Part shown: piece by piece, positions 22,368 to 33,689 of the stretch | Numbering within the stretch: the stretch's first letter is position 1 | Layout of the letters: every line of letters starts with the position of its first letter | Origin: Cylindrodendrum hubeiense | Lineage: Eukaryota; Ascomycota; Sordariomycetes; Hypocreales; Nectriaceae | Direction: 5' to 3' | Assembly: GCA_014621425.1 (NCBI GenBank) | Contig: JAANBB010000150.1 | Span: 18,123 to 82,122, forward strand | Length of the DNA: 64,000 bases | The notes under the pieces: generated by a model | The model's database searches: none | What the model was told of the DNA's origin: nothing | What the model saw: only the letters and a program-made list of their open reading frames with translations | Made by a program: the position numbers and the translations under genes

Positions 22368-23434
22368 ATGATGGACGACTACGTCAGCGAGTCCGACAGT
22401 GACTACACCAGCTATTGGCGAGACTGGGTGAGTAGCAGTGCGCAGCAGTCACGAGGGGAATCCCAACACCCGCCATCCACCATCCACCATCCACCGCCAG
22501 ACGTCCGACGTCGTCAGCCTGCCGTCCTCTGGCCTCGTCCAGGCGGGGCTCGGCCAGCCCGTCATCGAGGCAGTCTGTGCTTCTGGTTCCTGGTGTGGAG
22601 GGGGGTTTTTCTCCGTGGATTAATTACATGGGCTAACGCGACCTCGCATGTGCGCAGTTCATTTCGTCAAGAGGCAACGAGTACTTCTGCGAAATCGACG
22701 AGGACTACCTGACGGATCGCTTCAACCTCACAGGGCTCAACACCGAAGTGCAGTACTACCAATATGCCCTAGACTTGGTCACCGACGTCTTCGACCTCGA
22801 CTGCGACGATGAGATGCGCGAGACCATTGAGAAGTCGGCCAGGCATCTCTACGGCCTGGTCCACGCCCGATACATTGTTACCACCAGAGGCCTGACCAAG
22901 ATGGTGCGACCCCCCTGTCCTTGCCTTGTCCGCTGTTTTATGCTAACGTCCCGCCCTCTGCAATAGCTTGACAAGTACAAGAAGGCCGACTTTGGAAAGT
23001 GTCCGCGCGTCCAGTGTCATTCCCACCCGCTCCTCCCCATGGGCCTCTCCGACGTCCCCAACCTGAAGCCCGTCAAGCTCTACTGCGGCCGCTGCGAGGA
23101 CATTTACAACCCCAAGTCGTCGCGACACGCCGCTATTGACGGCGCCTACTTCGGCACCTCCTTCCACAACATCCTCTTCCAGGTCTACCCCGCCCTCATC
23201 CCTACGAAGAGCGTCAACCGCTACATCCCCCGCGTCTACGGCTTCAAGGTCCACGCCTCCGCCACCCTTGTCCGCTGGCAGAACGCAAACCGTGACGATA
23301 TGCGCCGTCGCCTGCGCAAGCTCGAGATCGACACTGGCTTCCGCGAAGAGATGGGTGAAGAGGAGGAGGATGAGGAGGACGAGGTGGAATTTGAGGGCAT
23401 CGATGGGCGCATGGCCGTTGTAGAGGCACTCTGA
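22368..23434 (+). CDS. ckb1: Casein kinase 2 regulatory (beta) subunit
   Basis: Exons 22368-22427, 22658-22903 and 22967-23434 give 257 residues. The sequence follows CK2 beta from the acidic N-terminus (SESDSDYTSYWRDW) through FISSRGNEYFCEIDEDYL to the dimerising zinc ribbon, with cysteines CPRVQC and CGRC, and the conserved DGAYFGTSFHN block. CK2 beta dimers dock two catalytic alpha subunits and tune substrate choice. A Glu-rich acidic C-terminal tail (around EEEEDEEDE) follows. Intron 1 is long for this window (230 nt). Two tandem ATGs (22368, 22371) make the first residue ambiguous. The ckb1 symbol rests on similarity to the filamentous-fungal paralogue with this N-terminus and is less certain than the family. 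Confidence 0.95.
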
Positions 23435-24029
23435 GACTGAGGAATACTGGGCTATGGAAGGAAGACGCAGATGTGCGGATGCAATGATGTGAGATACCAG
23501 ACGGCTCGGAACGGATCGGAAACAGCGTGGGAGTGTCTTTCTCTATGGATACCGCCTTTCCCCTACACCGCAGTCATATCGCCCTGTCGTGTCGTGCTGC
23601 TTGTGTTCGGTCGGTTCTACGGATAGGCGTTGTCTGGGAAGACGGGGCTGGGCTAACCAACAAAGTACGAATGACTTCTTTGAGTTATAGCTGTTAAATG
23701 AAAGCGCCTCTTGACTATTTATTGTTTCTGAAGGCGGCGATTTTTTAAAGGTGTGAGAGTCAAATGGATCATGTTCACAAAGAGCAAGTTCTACCCAAAT
23801 AATATTAAATGATTGGTCATTGACTATTCGTTTCAAGTTTCATGCACAAGCTCTATCTGTCCAATGTTATCCGAATGCTCCCGCACTACCCAGTTTGCCT
23901 TGCCAGTTTGCCAATTTGCCAGCTATTAAAGCTCATTCCATTGCCGTGTCCTGAAATACAGTAGCAGAAAAGGAAAAGGTCACAAGCACCACCCGTATAT
24001 TTTCGTAATTACAAATAATAAGGGCACTT
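23435..24029. other. Convergent intergenic region
   Basis: The space lies between the 3' ends of CK2 beta and the lipid phosphatase gene. It is moderately AT-rich with AATAAT-type strings and presumably holds both 3' UTRs. No gene seen. Confidence 0.5.
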
Positions 24030-25453
24030 TTAGACACGGTCATCACGGTCTTCCCGTGGGTGCATCCGCTGCATCTCTACATCCTGGAACGACGGGTGCC
24101 CATGGGAGTCGTCCAGCTCGTCGTGATCAGGGTGATGGAGTTGGGTGGGCCTCTGGGTGACTACGCCTGAGGTCATGGGCGGGTACGAGGTGTTGGCGGA
24201 CAAGCCCGTGTCGTGGCGGCGAGCGCCCGGGAGCATATCCTCGTCCTCACCGGCGTAGCCAAGGCGACCTACGCCAGCCCAGAAGGCGCGTTCCTCGCTG
24301 CGTGGACCCCAAGCCCAGCCAGCACCGACACGGATGGGAAGATGGTAGTATCGGAAGGCGTAGATGGAGGTAGTGGTACCCATGAGGAAGCCGAAGAGGA
24401 TATCGAAGCCGTGGTGGCGGTAGTCGTACCAGCGGGACGAGGCGACGAAGACGGCGCAAGCGAAGGGCACGACGGTGAGGACGAGCAAGTAGATGGGCGG
24501 CGCAGCAGACTGGCGGCGGAGTGACTGAATCTCGATGTTCTGCTCAAAAGCGGCATCGTCAAGCTTCGTCGCGGGCGACGATGTTGCGGACCGGCTCGGC
24601 TCGTATCGGTCCACGGCTGGGCGTAGTCGAGAGGGGAAGGCAGCGTGCTTCGAGGCTCCTGCAGCAGAGGATGCGCTGGGCAGAGCGTACGGGATGGTGA
24701 CGGAGAACTTGCTGGCCAGGAACAGCGAGGCATAGATGAGACCGGCAGCGGCGGACGAGGAGTGGCCGCTGGGGTAGCTGCGGAAGCCGTCGTTGAGAAT
24801 ACTCTTGTCTGTCTGTCGGCAGATCTTGGCGGAGACCAGCTGGCCGGTCATGTTGCCCCAGGACAAACCCCCAACGATGTACTTTTCGACATTCTCCAGG
24901 TCCGGGTTGCAGCGGTCGAGCAGATCGGGGCGAGGCTTGCCGAAGATGTTCTTCATGGACTCGGTAAAGAACCAGGCGGAGACGAGGGCCAAGGCGAGAC
25001 CCAACCAACCGACGTGCAGCTCCCAGAGCTTGCGCTTCCAGACGAGGGCCTTGGGGGTGTTCTTGGGAACCGTGGGGCCGGGGACGAAGATCAGCGAGAC
25101 GATGGCGATGATGACGATGGGGACGCCGGCGTTGAGGATGATGAGGAGGTAGGGCGGAACGAGCTCATGTTCGGTGTAGGGGAAGCTATGGAGAATGATT
25201 GTTAGCTATGGGGGGTATGGGGAAGGCCGTCGAGAGAGAGACGGAGTTGTCATCGACGTTGGGGCACAAAGACGCACGAGATGTCGGGGTTGACCAGGGA
25301 GAAGGGTCGCTTCGCAGGTTCGATGTGGCCAAGCGCGGCAGCTACACCGGCGGTTGCAACCAGAGCAATCCAGTCGAAGGCATAAGAGAACAGAAGGCGC
25401 ATGGAGAAGCCGCCTCGTTTGCTGAGAGGAAATCCCATGCCTGAATCCGCCAT
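24030..25453 (-). CDS. PAP2-family lipid phosphate phosphatase (Dpp1/Lpp1-like)
   Basis: Exons 25453-25278 and 25185-24030 give 443 residues. The donor is GTGCGT and the acceptor CCATAG has a GCTAAC branch site. Several hydrophobic spans and the three phosphatase motifs identify the family: K(x6)RP as KNIFGKPRP, PSGHSS, and SRWYDYRHH with the catalytic histidine. Such enzymes dephosphorylate phosphatidate, diacylglycerol pyrophosphate and related lipids in vacuolar, Golgi or plasma membranes. The loop between motifs 2 and 3 is expanded by a Ser-rich segment, and the C-terminal tail is hydrophilic, with acidic and His residues. I prefer the ATG at 25453 (AAAAAATGGC context). An in-frame ATG at 25483 would add ten residues. 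Confidence 0.92.
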
Positions 25454-25516
25454 TTTTTGGTATGCTCTTGGGAACAGAGGCATTGTGTAAGCCGACGAGT
25501 AGCGGCGGAGGGTGGG

Positions 25517-25525
25517 ATATATAAA
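25517..25525 (-). promoter_or_regulatory. Probable TATA box of the lipid phosphatase gene
   Basis: The sequence ATATATAAA on the plus strand (TTTATATAT on the minus strand) sits about 65-70 bp upstream of the chosen start codon, in otherwise GC-rich DNA. Confidence 0.4.
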
Positions 25526-25743
25526 CTTCCGGCGGCGTCTTGCAAGTCGTCAGGCGACAGACGGGGCAGAAGATCAAAGGAAATAAGGTGTCCAGGGGAT
25601 CTGGAACGGTTTCCTCGGAGCTCCGATCTGTCTTTGGCGGGTGGAGGTTTGATGGGTTGACGTAAGAGGGCCCTAGCATGGGTGTGAGTGATGACGGGGA
25701 TGGTGGATACATAAGGTTAAGGCGCTGAGCGGGTGCGGCACCG

Positions 25744-25785
25744 TAGGTACCTACGGTACCTAACTTGCTAACCTACCAGGTATGT
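25744..25785. repeat. GTAGGTACCTAC palindrome cluster
   Basis: Adjacent GTAGGTACCTAC and GGTACC palindromes are followed by a CTAACCTACCAGG segment. The motif family is the same as at 21911, 4878 and 48961. Confidence 0.7.
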
Positions 25786-27031
25786 ACAGCGCACTGGGCC
25801 GCTGTAACAGTTGGGCAAGACGGGGGACGGCCGGGCACGCTTGGCTTGCTTGGCAGGGATAAGGCGGCTGGGTGAGGGTAATTGGCGGTGGAGTTACGTG
25901 GACAAATGCCCCGGGGTGCGCTAGGGTGCCCTAAGAAATACGGGCATGGACGTATGAATGGATGGGTAACGTAGGAGGTAGGCTATGCGACGGGGACGAG
26001 CGAGCGCCAGCAGACGGGGTCTCGGATCCTTGAAGAGGGGACAAGAAGAATGCCGGCCTTTTAGCTGTCATTCGGGCTCTTGGCTCGCTCGTCTGACACC
26101 AATTGATTTTCGTTTCAGCATGCGCCCGCTCATTTCTCACTCTCACACATGCCCTCAAGCGCCTGGCAGATGTCACAAGTACCAAAAGTCGACGCTGGGG
26201 GGCCGGGGGCTGTGAGGGCCGCGCCGCGCCCCATTGGGGAACTGATCGCGTGGTTGAGCCCTGCTAGGGCGCGCCGTGGCTGGACATCTGGACCAGCCCA
26301 GCTCGCAGCGCCTCACGCCTCCAGCTGGAGCAGCTCGGCGATTTATTAGCGCCTGAAGAGCACTAGAACATGCGACTTCCGCAGCGGGATCAAGGTCATC
26401 ACCCGCTGGCAGTCCAACTGCTAACTCTGCTCCTGGCGCGACTGGCCCGGCGCTGAGGTACCCGGCCCTGGCTGCGTGGCCTGGGCACATGGCATTTGGC
26501 GACACGAAGCAACAGGAGATTCCATGCCATGCCTGGTCAGGGTCTGTTTAATGAAAAGCGGTTTCGAGCTTGGCAGCGTATCTTGGGCCGCGGCGGATGT
26601 GCTGGAGGATGATTTATTCGAGGTTTCTTTGCCTGCTGCCAAGCACTGGGAGGACCTATAGCAGGGCATTTTGCAGATCCTCATATCGATGCCTCATTTC
26701 GCCTTGCGCCTTTCGCAGCAAGACCAGCCAGGCCCATCTGCTCCGGCTGCCGAGATCTGGCGGTATGTGGCGCGATCGTCGCTGCCAGAGGTGACGCCTG
26801 TGGCCGCCGATCTGGTACGCACCCGGATTTGCCGTCGACACATGTACTTCGTGGGTAGCTCTGCTGTGTCGCCCCCGTCCATGACGCTCCTGTATTTGAG
26901 GGTTCTTCGGAAGAGCGGCCGGCTGTATCAATCGAAACGCTGTGCCACTATTAATAATCCCACACACGGTAAGCCCGTCTTCCCCAAAACCTTAAATTCC
27001 CAACCTCCACTGCGGCAACTTAACATCAACT

Positions 27032-27078
27032 ATGCGTATCAACCAACCATGTGTATCAACCTTGTGTATCAACCATGT
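27032..27078. repeat. 13-bp direct repeats (ATGTGTATCAACC-like)
   Basis: Three imperfect copies of a GTATCAACC-containing unit of about 13 bp run directly into the left arm of the inverted repeat that follows. Confidence 0.75.
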
Positions 27079-27136
27079 GTTTACGCTTCTTTCGTCTCGA
27101 ATCGCGAACCGTTCGAGATGAAAGAAGCGTAAACAC
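27077..27136. repeat. Inverted repeat, 25-bp arms and 10-nt loop
   Basis: Arms 27077-27101 and 27112-27136 are complementary at 24 of 25 positions. The one mismatch (27094/27119) would be a G-U wobble in RNA. The loop is 27102-27111. It can form a strong hairpin in RNA or a cruciform in DNA. No gene overlaps. Confidence 0.9.
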
Positions 27137-28261
27137 CAAATGCCCCAAGTCAGCGCAATTCCGTCCCGACTGTCTTTCTCTCCCACACGTTCTGTCCCGC
27201 CATCCCACTTATCTGACTTCATCTCATCTCGCTCATCCCTTCCAAGGCGCAAATTCCATTTCTGCTTCCGGCGCACGCCCAGCGCCACCCCGTACAGTCA
27301 GATTTCATCCCTTTCAACAGCACTGATCGCCGGGATGATTCCAGACGTAGTACGGAGTACCTGTCAACGCATCCATGGGCGTGAGCGAGCAATAGACCTG
27401 TCAGTCAAGTTACGTGGCCGAGCGAGGCTGAGCAGCCGCTAGACTGTTCGCTCTCGAGCATCCATGCCAACGAATACTCGGACGTATCGGAATTCCGAGA
27501 TAGCTTGTCCTCGCGGCCGCAAATACGAGGTCAAAGTTAAGTGCTAATCCACGGGCTTGCATTGCCAAAAGAAAAGCCCCAATCGTCGACAAGGTCGGCG
27601 GCTCTTTCGACCCGTCGACTCGTCGAGGCGGGCCTCGAATGTCTCAGTACAGCCTGCCATTCAGCTCATCTCGTTTCTTTGGTATCAAACCCTTGGTTGA
27701 TGGCCCACTGCTGTGTGTGATCCAGCGCTTGTGCATGTCCAACTGCTCTGAAACGCCTGAGCGATGATTTTTCATCAGACTGTGCTTGGCTTGCAAGGGG
27801 CGTAATCCTTTCCCCCGCGGGACCCTCGCACTGCCCGAGACCGTGCCATTCGGTGTCGAATGCGATCTGATTGCATAAACCACATCACCTGATGAGGGCA
27901 TAATGCCCAGTCGCTGGGCAGTCGCGCGTTACATGTGAGCACGAAGCTAGACAGGGCTTGAAACTCAAGCCAGACTATGTAATTGGTGCCAATCGACGCA
28001 TGAGTCGGCATGACTGCAAGTCGGGGCACCAAACCCAACGACTGACAGTAGGCTTTCACACTACACTCGATTGCAGTCTCAAAGTTGCTAGAATGGAGAG
28101 ATGTCGCGCTTCCATTGTTAACGCACACCGCACGCCTCGTCTATAATGTCACATATGATACAATGCAGCGTTATAATATACAATGCACTGGCGCACATCC
28201 CCACCCCGTGTGTGCTTCCGCCCCTCTGTCACCCTCCAGTGGTAGTCCTCTACTATTGTGT

Positions 28262-29498
28262 TTATGCCGACTTGTCGCGTCGCTTGCCGTTGTTGCGCGG
28301 TCGGGGGACCACAACCCACTTGTTGACGTTGTGCTTGCGTCGGGTCTTGTAACCGCTCTTGGTCTATATGCATGTGTTAGTGGCATTCGGGAAAGCTGTG
28401 TAATTAGGGAGCATCTTACCGGTGTGCCCCAAGGGCTGACGGGATGGCGGTTACCCTTCGACTTACCTCTTCCACCACCGTGGGGATGGTCGACTATGTG
28501 TAATGTCAGCAACATGATCTCTGGTATAAACTTGTGTTTCATGACGTACCCTTGTTCATGGCTACACCACGGACTTGAGGTCGGATGTTGAGCCATCGGC
28601 TTCGTCCAGCCTTGCCCAGCTGTCGGTAGTGGTGGTGGACATTGCTCGCCACACCAATGGTAGCGCAGGCATCCTTGCTGACACGGCGAACCTCACCACT
28701 TTGCAGTCGAACCTCCACATACTTGCCCGTCATCACTCTGGTACCATCGTCCTTGGTCTCCTCGTTCTTGTTGACGACGACGGCCGAGGTTCCGGCGCTG
28801 CGGCAGAAGACAGCACCACGCTTGGCGGCTGAACCCACGCAGAACACAGTAGTACCCACGGGGATCATGTGCATGGGCAGACAGTTGCCACGGAAAGCAG
28901 TCTTGGCTGCGAGGATACCGGGATCGATAATACCACCCATGCTGTCGAGGAGATCTTGAGGAATTCCCGAGCGGTAGCTGTGCACGACATCGCCTGCCCT
29001 GAGACCGTCGGAAGCAACGATGTAGGTGTGACGACCGGTGGCCTGCTCAGTGAGAAGCGCAATATGTGCACTACGTCCAGGATCGTACTCGATGCGCTCA
29101 ACCAGGTGAGGACCTGGGCGTTTGCGGATGAAGTCAACCGTTCTTATCCTCCTCTTTGCACCACCACCACGGTGCCTTACAGTAATTCTACCGGACACAT
29201 TTCGACCACCCTTGGCGTGACCCTTCTTGGGGAATGTCAATGGGAGAAACGGTCTTCCCTTCCAGAGATGGTCGTTGATCGGTCGCCTCAAATGTCGCAC
29301 ACCGGGAGACCGAGGCTTGTACGTCCGGATGATGGAGGACTGGCCGTAGTTGGTCGCGGAAGCAAGAGTCGACTTCTCGCTGGTAGTGGTGCTGGAGCTG
29401 GGGGTGGCTGTTGCGTAGGTTCGGACGAGAGAGCGGTTCAGTGCAAGACGAAGCAAGCTCTGGCGAGCCGCCGCAAATTGAATGCGTGGCTGAAGCAT
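28262..29498 (-). CDS. RML2: Mitochondrial large-subunit ribosomal protein uL2m
   Basis: Exons 29498-28550, 28493-28420 and 28363-28262 give 374 residues. An Arg/Ser/Ala-rich presequence ([14 protein letters not shown]...) predicts mitochondrial import. The L2 fold is clear: [10 protein letters not shown], the GTSAVVV core, and the universally conserved [12 protein letters not shown] loop, which reaches the peptidyl transferase centre and includes its histidine. The short C-terminal exon supplies [12 protein letters not shown] and a basic end. I chose the ATG at 29498 because an upstream ORF extension is not Met-started in a sensible context and would precede the presequence. The last two introns fall near the functional loop, one of them inside the VDHPHGGG codon run's first valine. 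Confidence 0.96.
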
Positions 29499-30963
29499 TT
29501 TCGGACCTCGGTGAATGAAGAAACTCGTTATATTGGGAATTAGGAACTGTGTCGCATCGGACAGGGTCCTGTGGGCGACAATTCGATTTTCGCTCGGTTG
29601 CAAAAGGAGCTGTTGGTGACAATGGAGCTTGGTCAGTGGTCAACCAGCTGGCATTGGCTGACAAAATGGTACCTGCACAGCCAATATCCCTCTGAGTTAC
29701 GCTGAAACGATATCAACGGCACTCACAGTCGTCGAGGGCGCGGGCAGTCGTCGGCGCTCACCAATTGTCGTCGTTGATGCCGTCGTCGTCCGACACTGGC
29801 GAACATCGAAATTTCTTCGGAGCTTGAACAACCCTTTTCCGTCGACCGGCCTGGTGGCCGCAGCCGGGTCACACCGCCACAGGCCTGGCGCGTTTCTGTG
29901 GGGAGCAGGGTGTGGCGAAGGCTCCGTTTTGAGCGCGACGAGCCACATGGCCTGTGCTGCTCGCGCAACCAGACTCCCGAAGGCTGGGCCAATGGAAGCA
30001 GCGTTGCCCCGCGGTTGCCACTGTTGATAGTGGAGCTTTTGCGGAGGTACGTACCGATTTTTCCCTTCGCGCCGCTCCCGTCCGTCTCGCCTCTCCAGAT
30101 CAGGTCGACTCGCTCGCGTTTGTGCCCATCCACATCCACATCTCATCACCCAGCCGCCCCTCCACCACATTTAGTTCAAGACCTGACAACCTTCACCTTC
30201 TTCTGTTGATCCTCTCCCACTTCGTCTTCTCATTCCTGTTGTTCGTCTTTGTTCTCTACCTCACCTCTTCGCGTTCACTGCCTAAAGTGCTCGCCTGCTG
30301 CCCTACGCCTGTCTGTACTCATCAGACTCAAACCACTTTTTTTTTCCTCCGCCAGAATCAACTCGCGTGTCTACACGTCCAGACGAGCCCTGTCACGTCT
30401 CCCTTGGCCAGCGTCCAATCCTCTGCATTTGGGTGGGACATCACGCCTCGAATCCTGACGTAGCAACCGTCTTCGCGAGCCGCCGCGCGACACCAAAGGT
30501 ACGTACCCAGCCGCGCCTGGTCCACTCCACGCCCTCCCCTGCTCCGCTCCTCAAAACACTTCCATCGCCCTCACTACCATACTCTTCAACATAAACACCT
30601 CGCCTCCGCCTGGTGCTTCCCATTGTCCTTGACCTTCCACATCCTCCTTCAAGTCCTCGGCTACTACTCTCCCGTGCTGGACCACTCCCCTCTAACTAAC
30701 CCAGCCAGTTCTCCACGACATCTCTCCCTGCACAACATTCCACTCGCGGTGTTGTGTCGGCTACTCATCTATCTTTGAACCAGAGGTGTGTACCCGAATT
30801 CCTTTTTGATGCCAATGTCTCGGTAGATTGGAGTCTACTTTTATCTGGCCCTTCGTCCGCTGGACCATCTTCCTGCACAACCTCGTCCTCGACGCGTCAA
30901 CTGACTCTTCCCAGCGCGGTCTCTGGTAATATTCGACCTACTCAACAACACTACACATTCAAG
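29499..30963. other. Divergent promoter region and long pyrimidine-rich cyclin leader
   Basis: This 1.46-kb region separates uL2m (minus) from the B-type cyclin (plus). From about 30050 to 30960 the plus strand is strongly C/T-rich with few in-frame ATGs, typical of a long 5' UTR and core promoter in fungi. No coding gene is supported. Confidence 0.5.
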
Positions 30964-32558
30964 ATGCCTCCCGTAAGTTGCATCTGACGCGATCTCTGGA
31001 CGCGGCCTTGATTAGAATCCAGCTTGTCTGACATATTTCACAGGGCCGAATTGCTCGTACACGTCTCGTCTCCAACGAGAACGACGAGAACAGTGGGACG
31101 ACGCGTATGACTCGAGCCAAAGCTGCCGCTCTCAACGTCGATGAGCTAGCCATGCCTTCCAAGGGCGCCCTGCAGACGAAGAAGTCGACGGTCAACAGCA
31201 CGACCGCCGCTGTCCAGCGAAAACGTGCCGCATTAGGCGATGTCAGCAACGTTGGAAAGACCGATGGCGTTCAGGGAAAGAAGGGCGGCAAGGCGGGACT
31301 AGTCTCCAAGGCTGCCCAGCCCACCGGTATTACGAAGAACACATCGCGTGCCACCGCCACCCGAACTGCACTGAGCAACAAGGAGGCCAAGAAGAATGAA
31401 ACCGTGCGAACCGGATCCGGATCTGGTACCATTAGTGCTGCACAGAAGCGAAAGGCCGCTAGTGCCAAGGAGCAGCCTGCTGCCGATGAGAACGAGCCCG
31501 TCCGAAAGGAGGCTGTTGCGAAGCCCGTCTCAAAGCCCGTCCCTGCCGAGGTCAAGCCTGAACCCGCTACCGACGGCAGCAAGTACCCTCCTGGTGTCAA
31601 GGACCTCGACAGCGAGGACCTCGAGGACCCTCTCATGGTCGCCGAGTATGCCAACGAGATTTTCGAGTACCTCCGTGACCTGGAGTGCAAATCCATCCCT
31701 AACCCTCAGTACATGTCCCACCAGGATGATCTGGAGTGGAAGACGCGTGGCATTCTCGTCGACTGGCTCATTGAGGTTCACACCCGATTCCACCTTCTTC
31801 CCGAGACGCTATTCCTTGCCGTCAACGTCATCGATCGCTTCCTCTCCGAGAAAGTTGTCCAGCTCGACCGTCTGCAGCTTGTTGGCATCACTGCCATGTT
31901 CATCGCCTCCAAGTACGAGGAGGTCCTGTCCCCTCATGTCGAGAACTTCAAGCGTATTGCCGATGACGGCTTTACCGAGGCTGAGATCCTGAGCGCCGAG
32001 CGATTCGTTCTCACCACCCTCAACTACGACCTAAGCTACCCCAACCCCATGAACTTCCTCCGCCGAGTCTCGAAGGCGGACAACTATGACATCCAGTCTC
32101 GCACTATCGGCAAGTACTTGATGGAGATCAGCCTCCTCGATCACCGATTCATGGCCTATCGTCCCAGCCACATTGCCGCTGGCGCTATGTATCTGTCACG
32201 TCTTATGCTTGACCGTGGAGAATGGGTATGTTAATACGCCGGAACCAACTATGAACTGAAAACTAACCCGAGCCTAGGACGAGACTCTTTCGTACTATGC
32301 TGGCTACACCGAGGAGGAGGTTGAGCCTGTCGTTCACCTCATGGTTGACTATCTGGCACGCCCCGTCGTGCACGAAGCCTTCTTCAAGAAGTATGCTAGC
32401 AAGAAGTTCTTGAAGGGTATGTTGAATGGTCTCGCCTTTATCGTATAATTTACTGACTTTGATTGATAGCTTCCTTCCTCGCCCGCCAGTGGGCCAAGTC
32501 CAATGCCGCTCTTTTTGGCATCACCGACATCAAGCTGACCCTTGACCAAATATCATGA
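30964..32558 (+). CDS. Mitotic B-type cyclin (Clb2/NimE type)
   Basis: Exons 30964-30972, 31044-32225, 32278-32416 and 32470-32558 give 472 residues. The first exon encodes only Met-Pro-Pro before a GTAAGT donor. A destruction-box-like RAALGDVSN lies in the N-terminal region, which is basic and Ala/Lys-rich. The two cyclin folds follow: MRGILVDWLIEVH-type here as TRGILVDWLIEVH, then FIASKYEE, then the second fold with YRPSHIAAGAMYLSR. It should bind Cdc28/NimX and drive G2/M, then be degraded by the anaphase-promoting complex. It is the Clb2/NimE subclass by its N-terminus, as far as I can judge by eye. The long leader upstream may mean translational or cell-cycle control. Confidence 0.94.
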
Positions 32559-33689
32559 ATGTCTTGACGCGTCTATTACGGCGCATCCCTTTGAGCACAA
32601 GTCTCAACAAGACAGGATACAAACAGTTGGCGGTTGGATCGATTGAACTCCAGCTACTGTTTTACGACATTTAATACACCATCGACTCACTCCGTCATAT
32701 CGGATTACCATCAATCCTTCACAGTCGTCAATGATGGACGAACACACACTCTGTGGAGCACCACATCGCCGTCGCCCCAATTCTCATTCGTACCGTTGAA
32801 CTGACGGAAATTCTGCGCCCGATATTGTCTGGTTACTTTGCATTTCCCGAACATGCTTTTCGTCTCATACATGGCGCACGGAGTCACTGGCGAAGGAAGT
32901 CTTTGGGCTTGGTTTAGCAGGTCGGAGTTGGCAGTGCAGGCGGCCCTTCTTAGGCACGGTCGGAAGTAATGGATGGCCATGGGCCGCCAGCCTTGGGCTG
33001 ATGATCGAAGCTGTGCTTCGAATCTGGTGGTCTGATAGTGGATTCATAATCACTCGGCTTGGGATCTTGACGCGGCCCTGGCGCATCTTGACTGAGGTCT
33101 TGGGAAGGGGCCGTGATAGAAAATTGTACATATACCATGATCGGATTACGGAAGGGCCAAAGGGCACAAATGAACATTTTCAATTCACGAATCCTACATT
33201 CTGATGCTATTTCATGTGACTGTCTGGCTGCTGCAGAGCCTTCATTCCCCCCTGCCTCTCCCCGTCCCCCTCACGGGTTAGTCTGCAATGCATTGTTGAT
33301 GTCTACGGTCAACGTGGTTGCCGCTGGAGACGATGACTTGCGCACGTACCTCGTCTAAAAATGCACGCACTCGCTCCTTGTTGTGGTAAAGACTATGTGG
33401 GGCTTGGCCGTGTTGGGAGGTCTGCCCTGTGTGACCAGTGCGAGCCTGACAACCATCCAGGCCTTGTAGCTCTTTGATTCCACCACTGGGACGTTCCTCA
33501 CCGTCGTGCTCCACCTCTGTGATATCGGACACCCCTTCAACCAAGCTCACATACGTCTCTGCTGCAGATATCCTTGCACGTGAATACCGCTTGCGTGGCG
33601 TGACGAGTCGTGATCTTGGAGTACCCGTGCAACCCGGGTTTCGTGTTGAGATTCCCTCTCCCCAGCAGCGGTTGATTCTGTCTGCCCAG
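32559..33689. other. Intergenic region with a possible minus-strand coding relic
   Basis: The left part is the 3' flank of the cyclin gene. The right part is the promoter of TEX1 and also contains a possible degenerate coding stretch at about 33300-33560 on the minus strand, listed separately. Otherwise nothing seen. Confidence 0.45.
33310..33560 (-). pseudogene. Possible frame-broken coding relic
   Basis: One minus-strand frame reads VESKSYKAWMVVRLALVTQ then KPHIVFTTTRSE with amino-acid use typical of a real fungal protein. It stops at once in that frame, while a second frame continues with VRAFLDEVRAQ. A single-base shift near 33370 would join them. No start, no intron and no recognisable family are visible, so this is a weak call for a decayed gene or gene fragment. 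Confidence 0.25.

Larger units (their letters stand above)
25526..28261. other. Long intergenic region with palindromes, no gene supported
   Basis: About 2.7 kb without a convincing gene. It contains a TAGGTACCT-type palindrome cluster (25744-25785), 13-bp direct repeats and a large inverted repeat at 27.03-27.14 kb. Open frames up to about 150 codons exist but have no recognisable domain and overlap each other. Confidence 0.5.
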
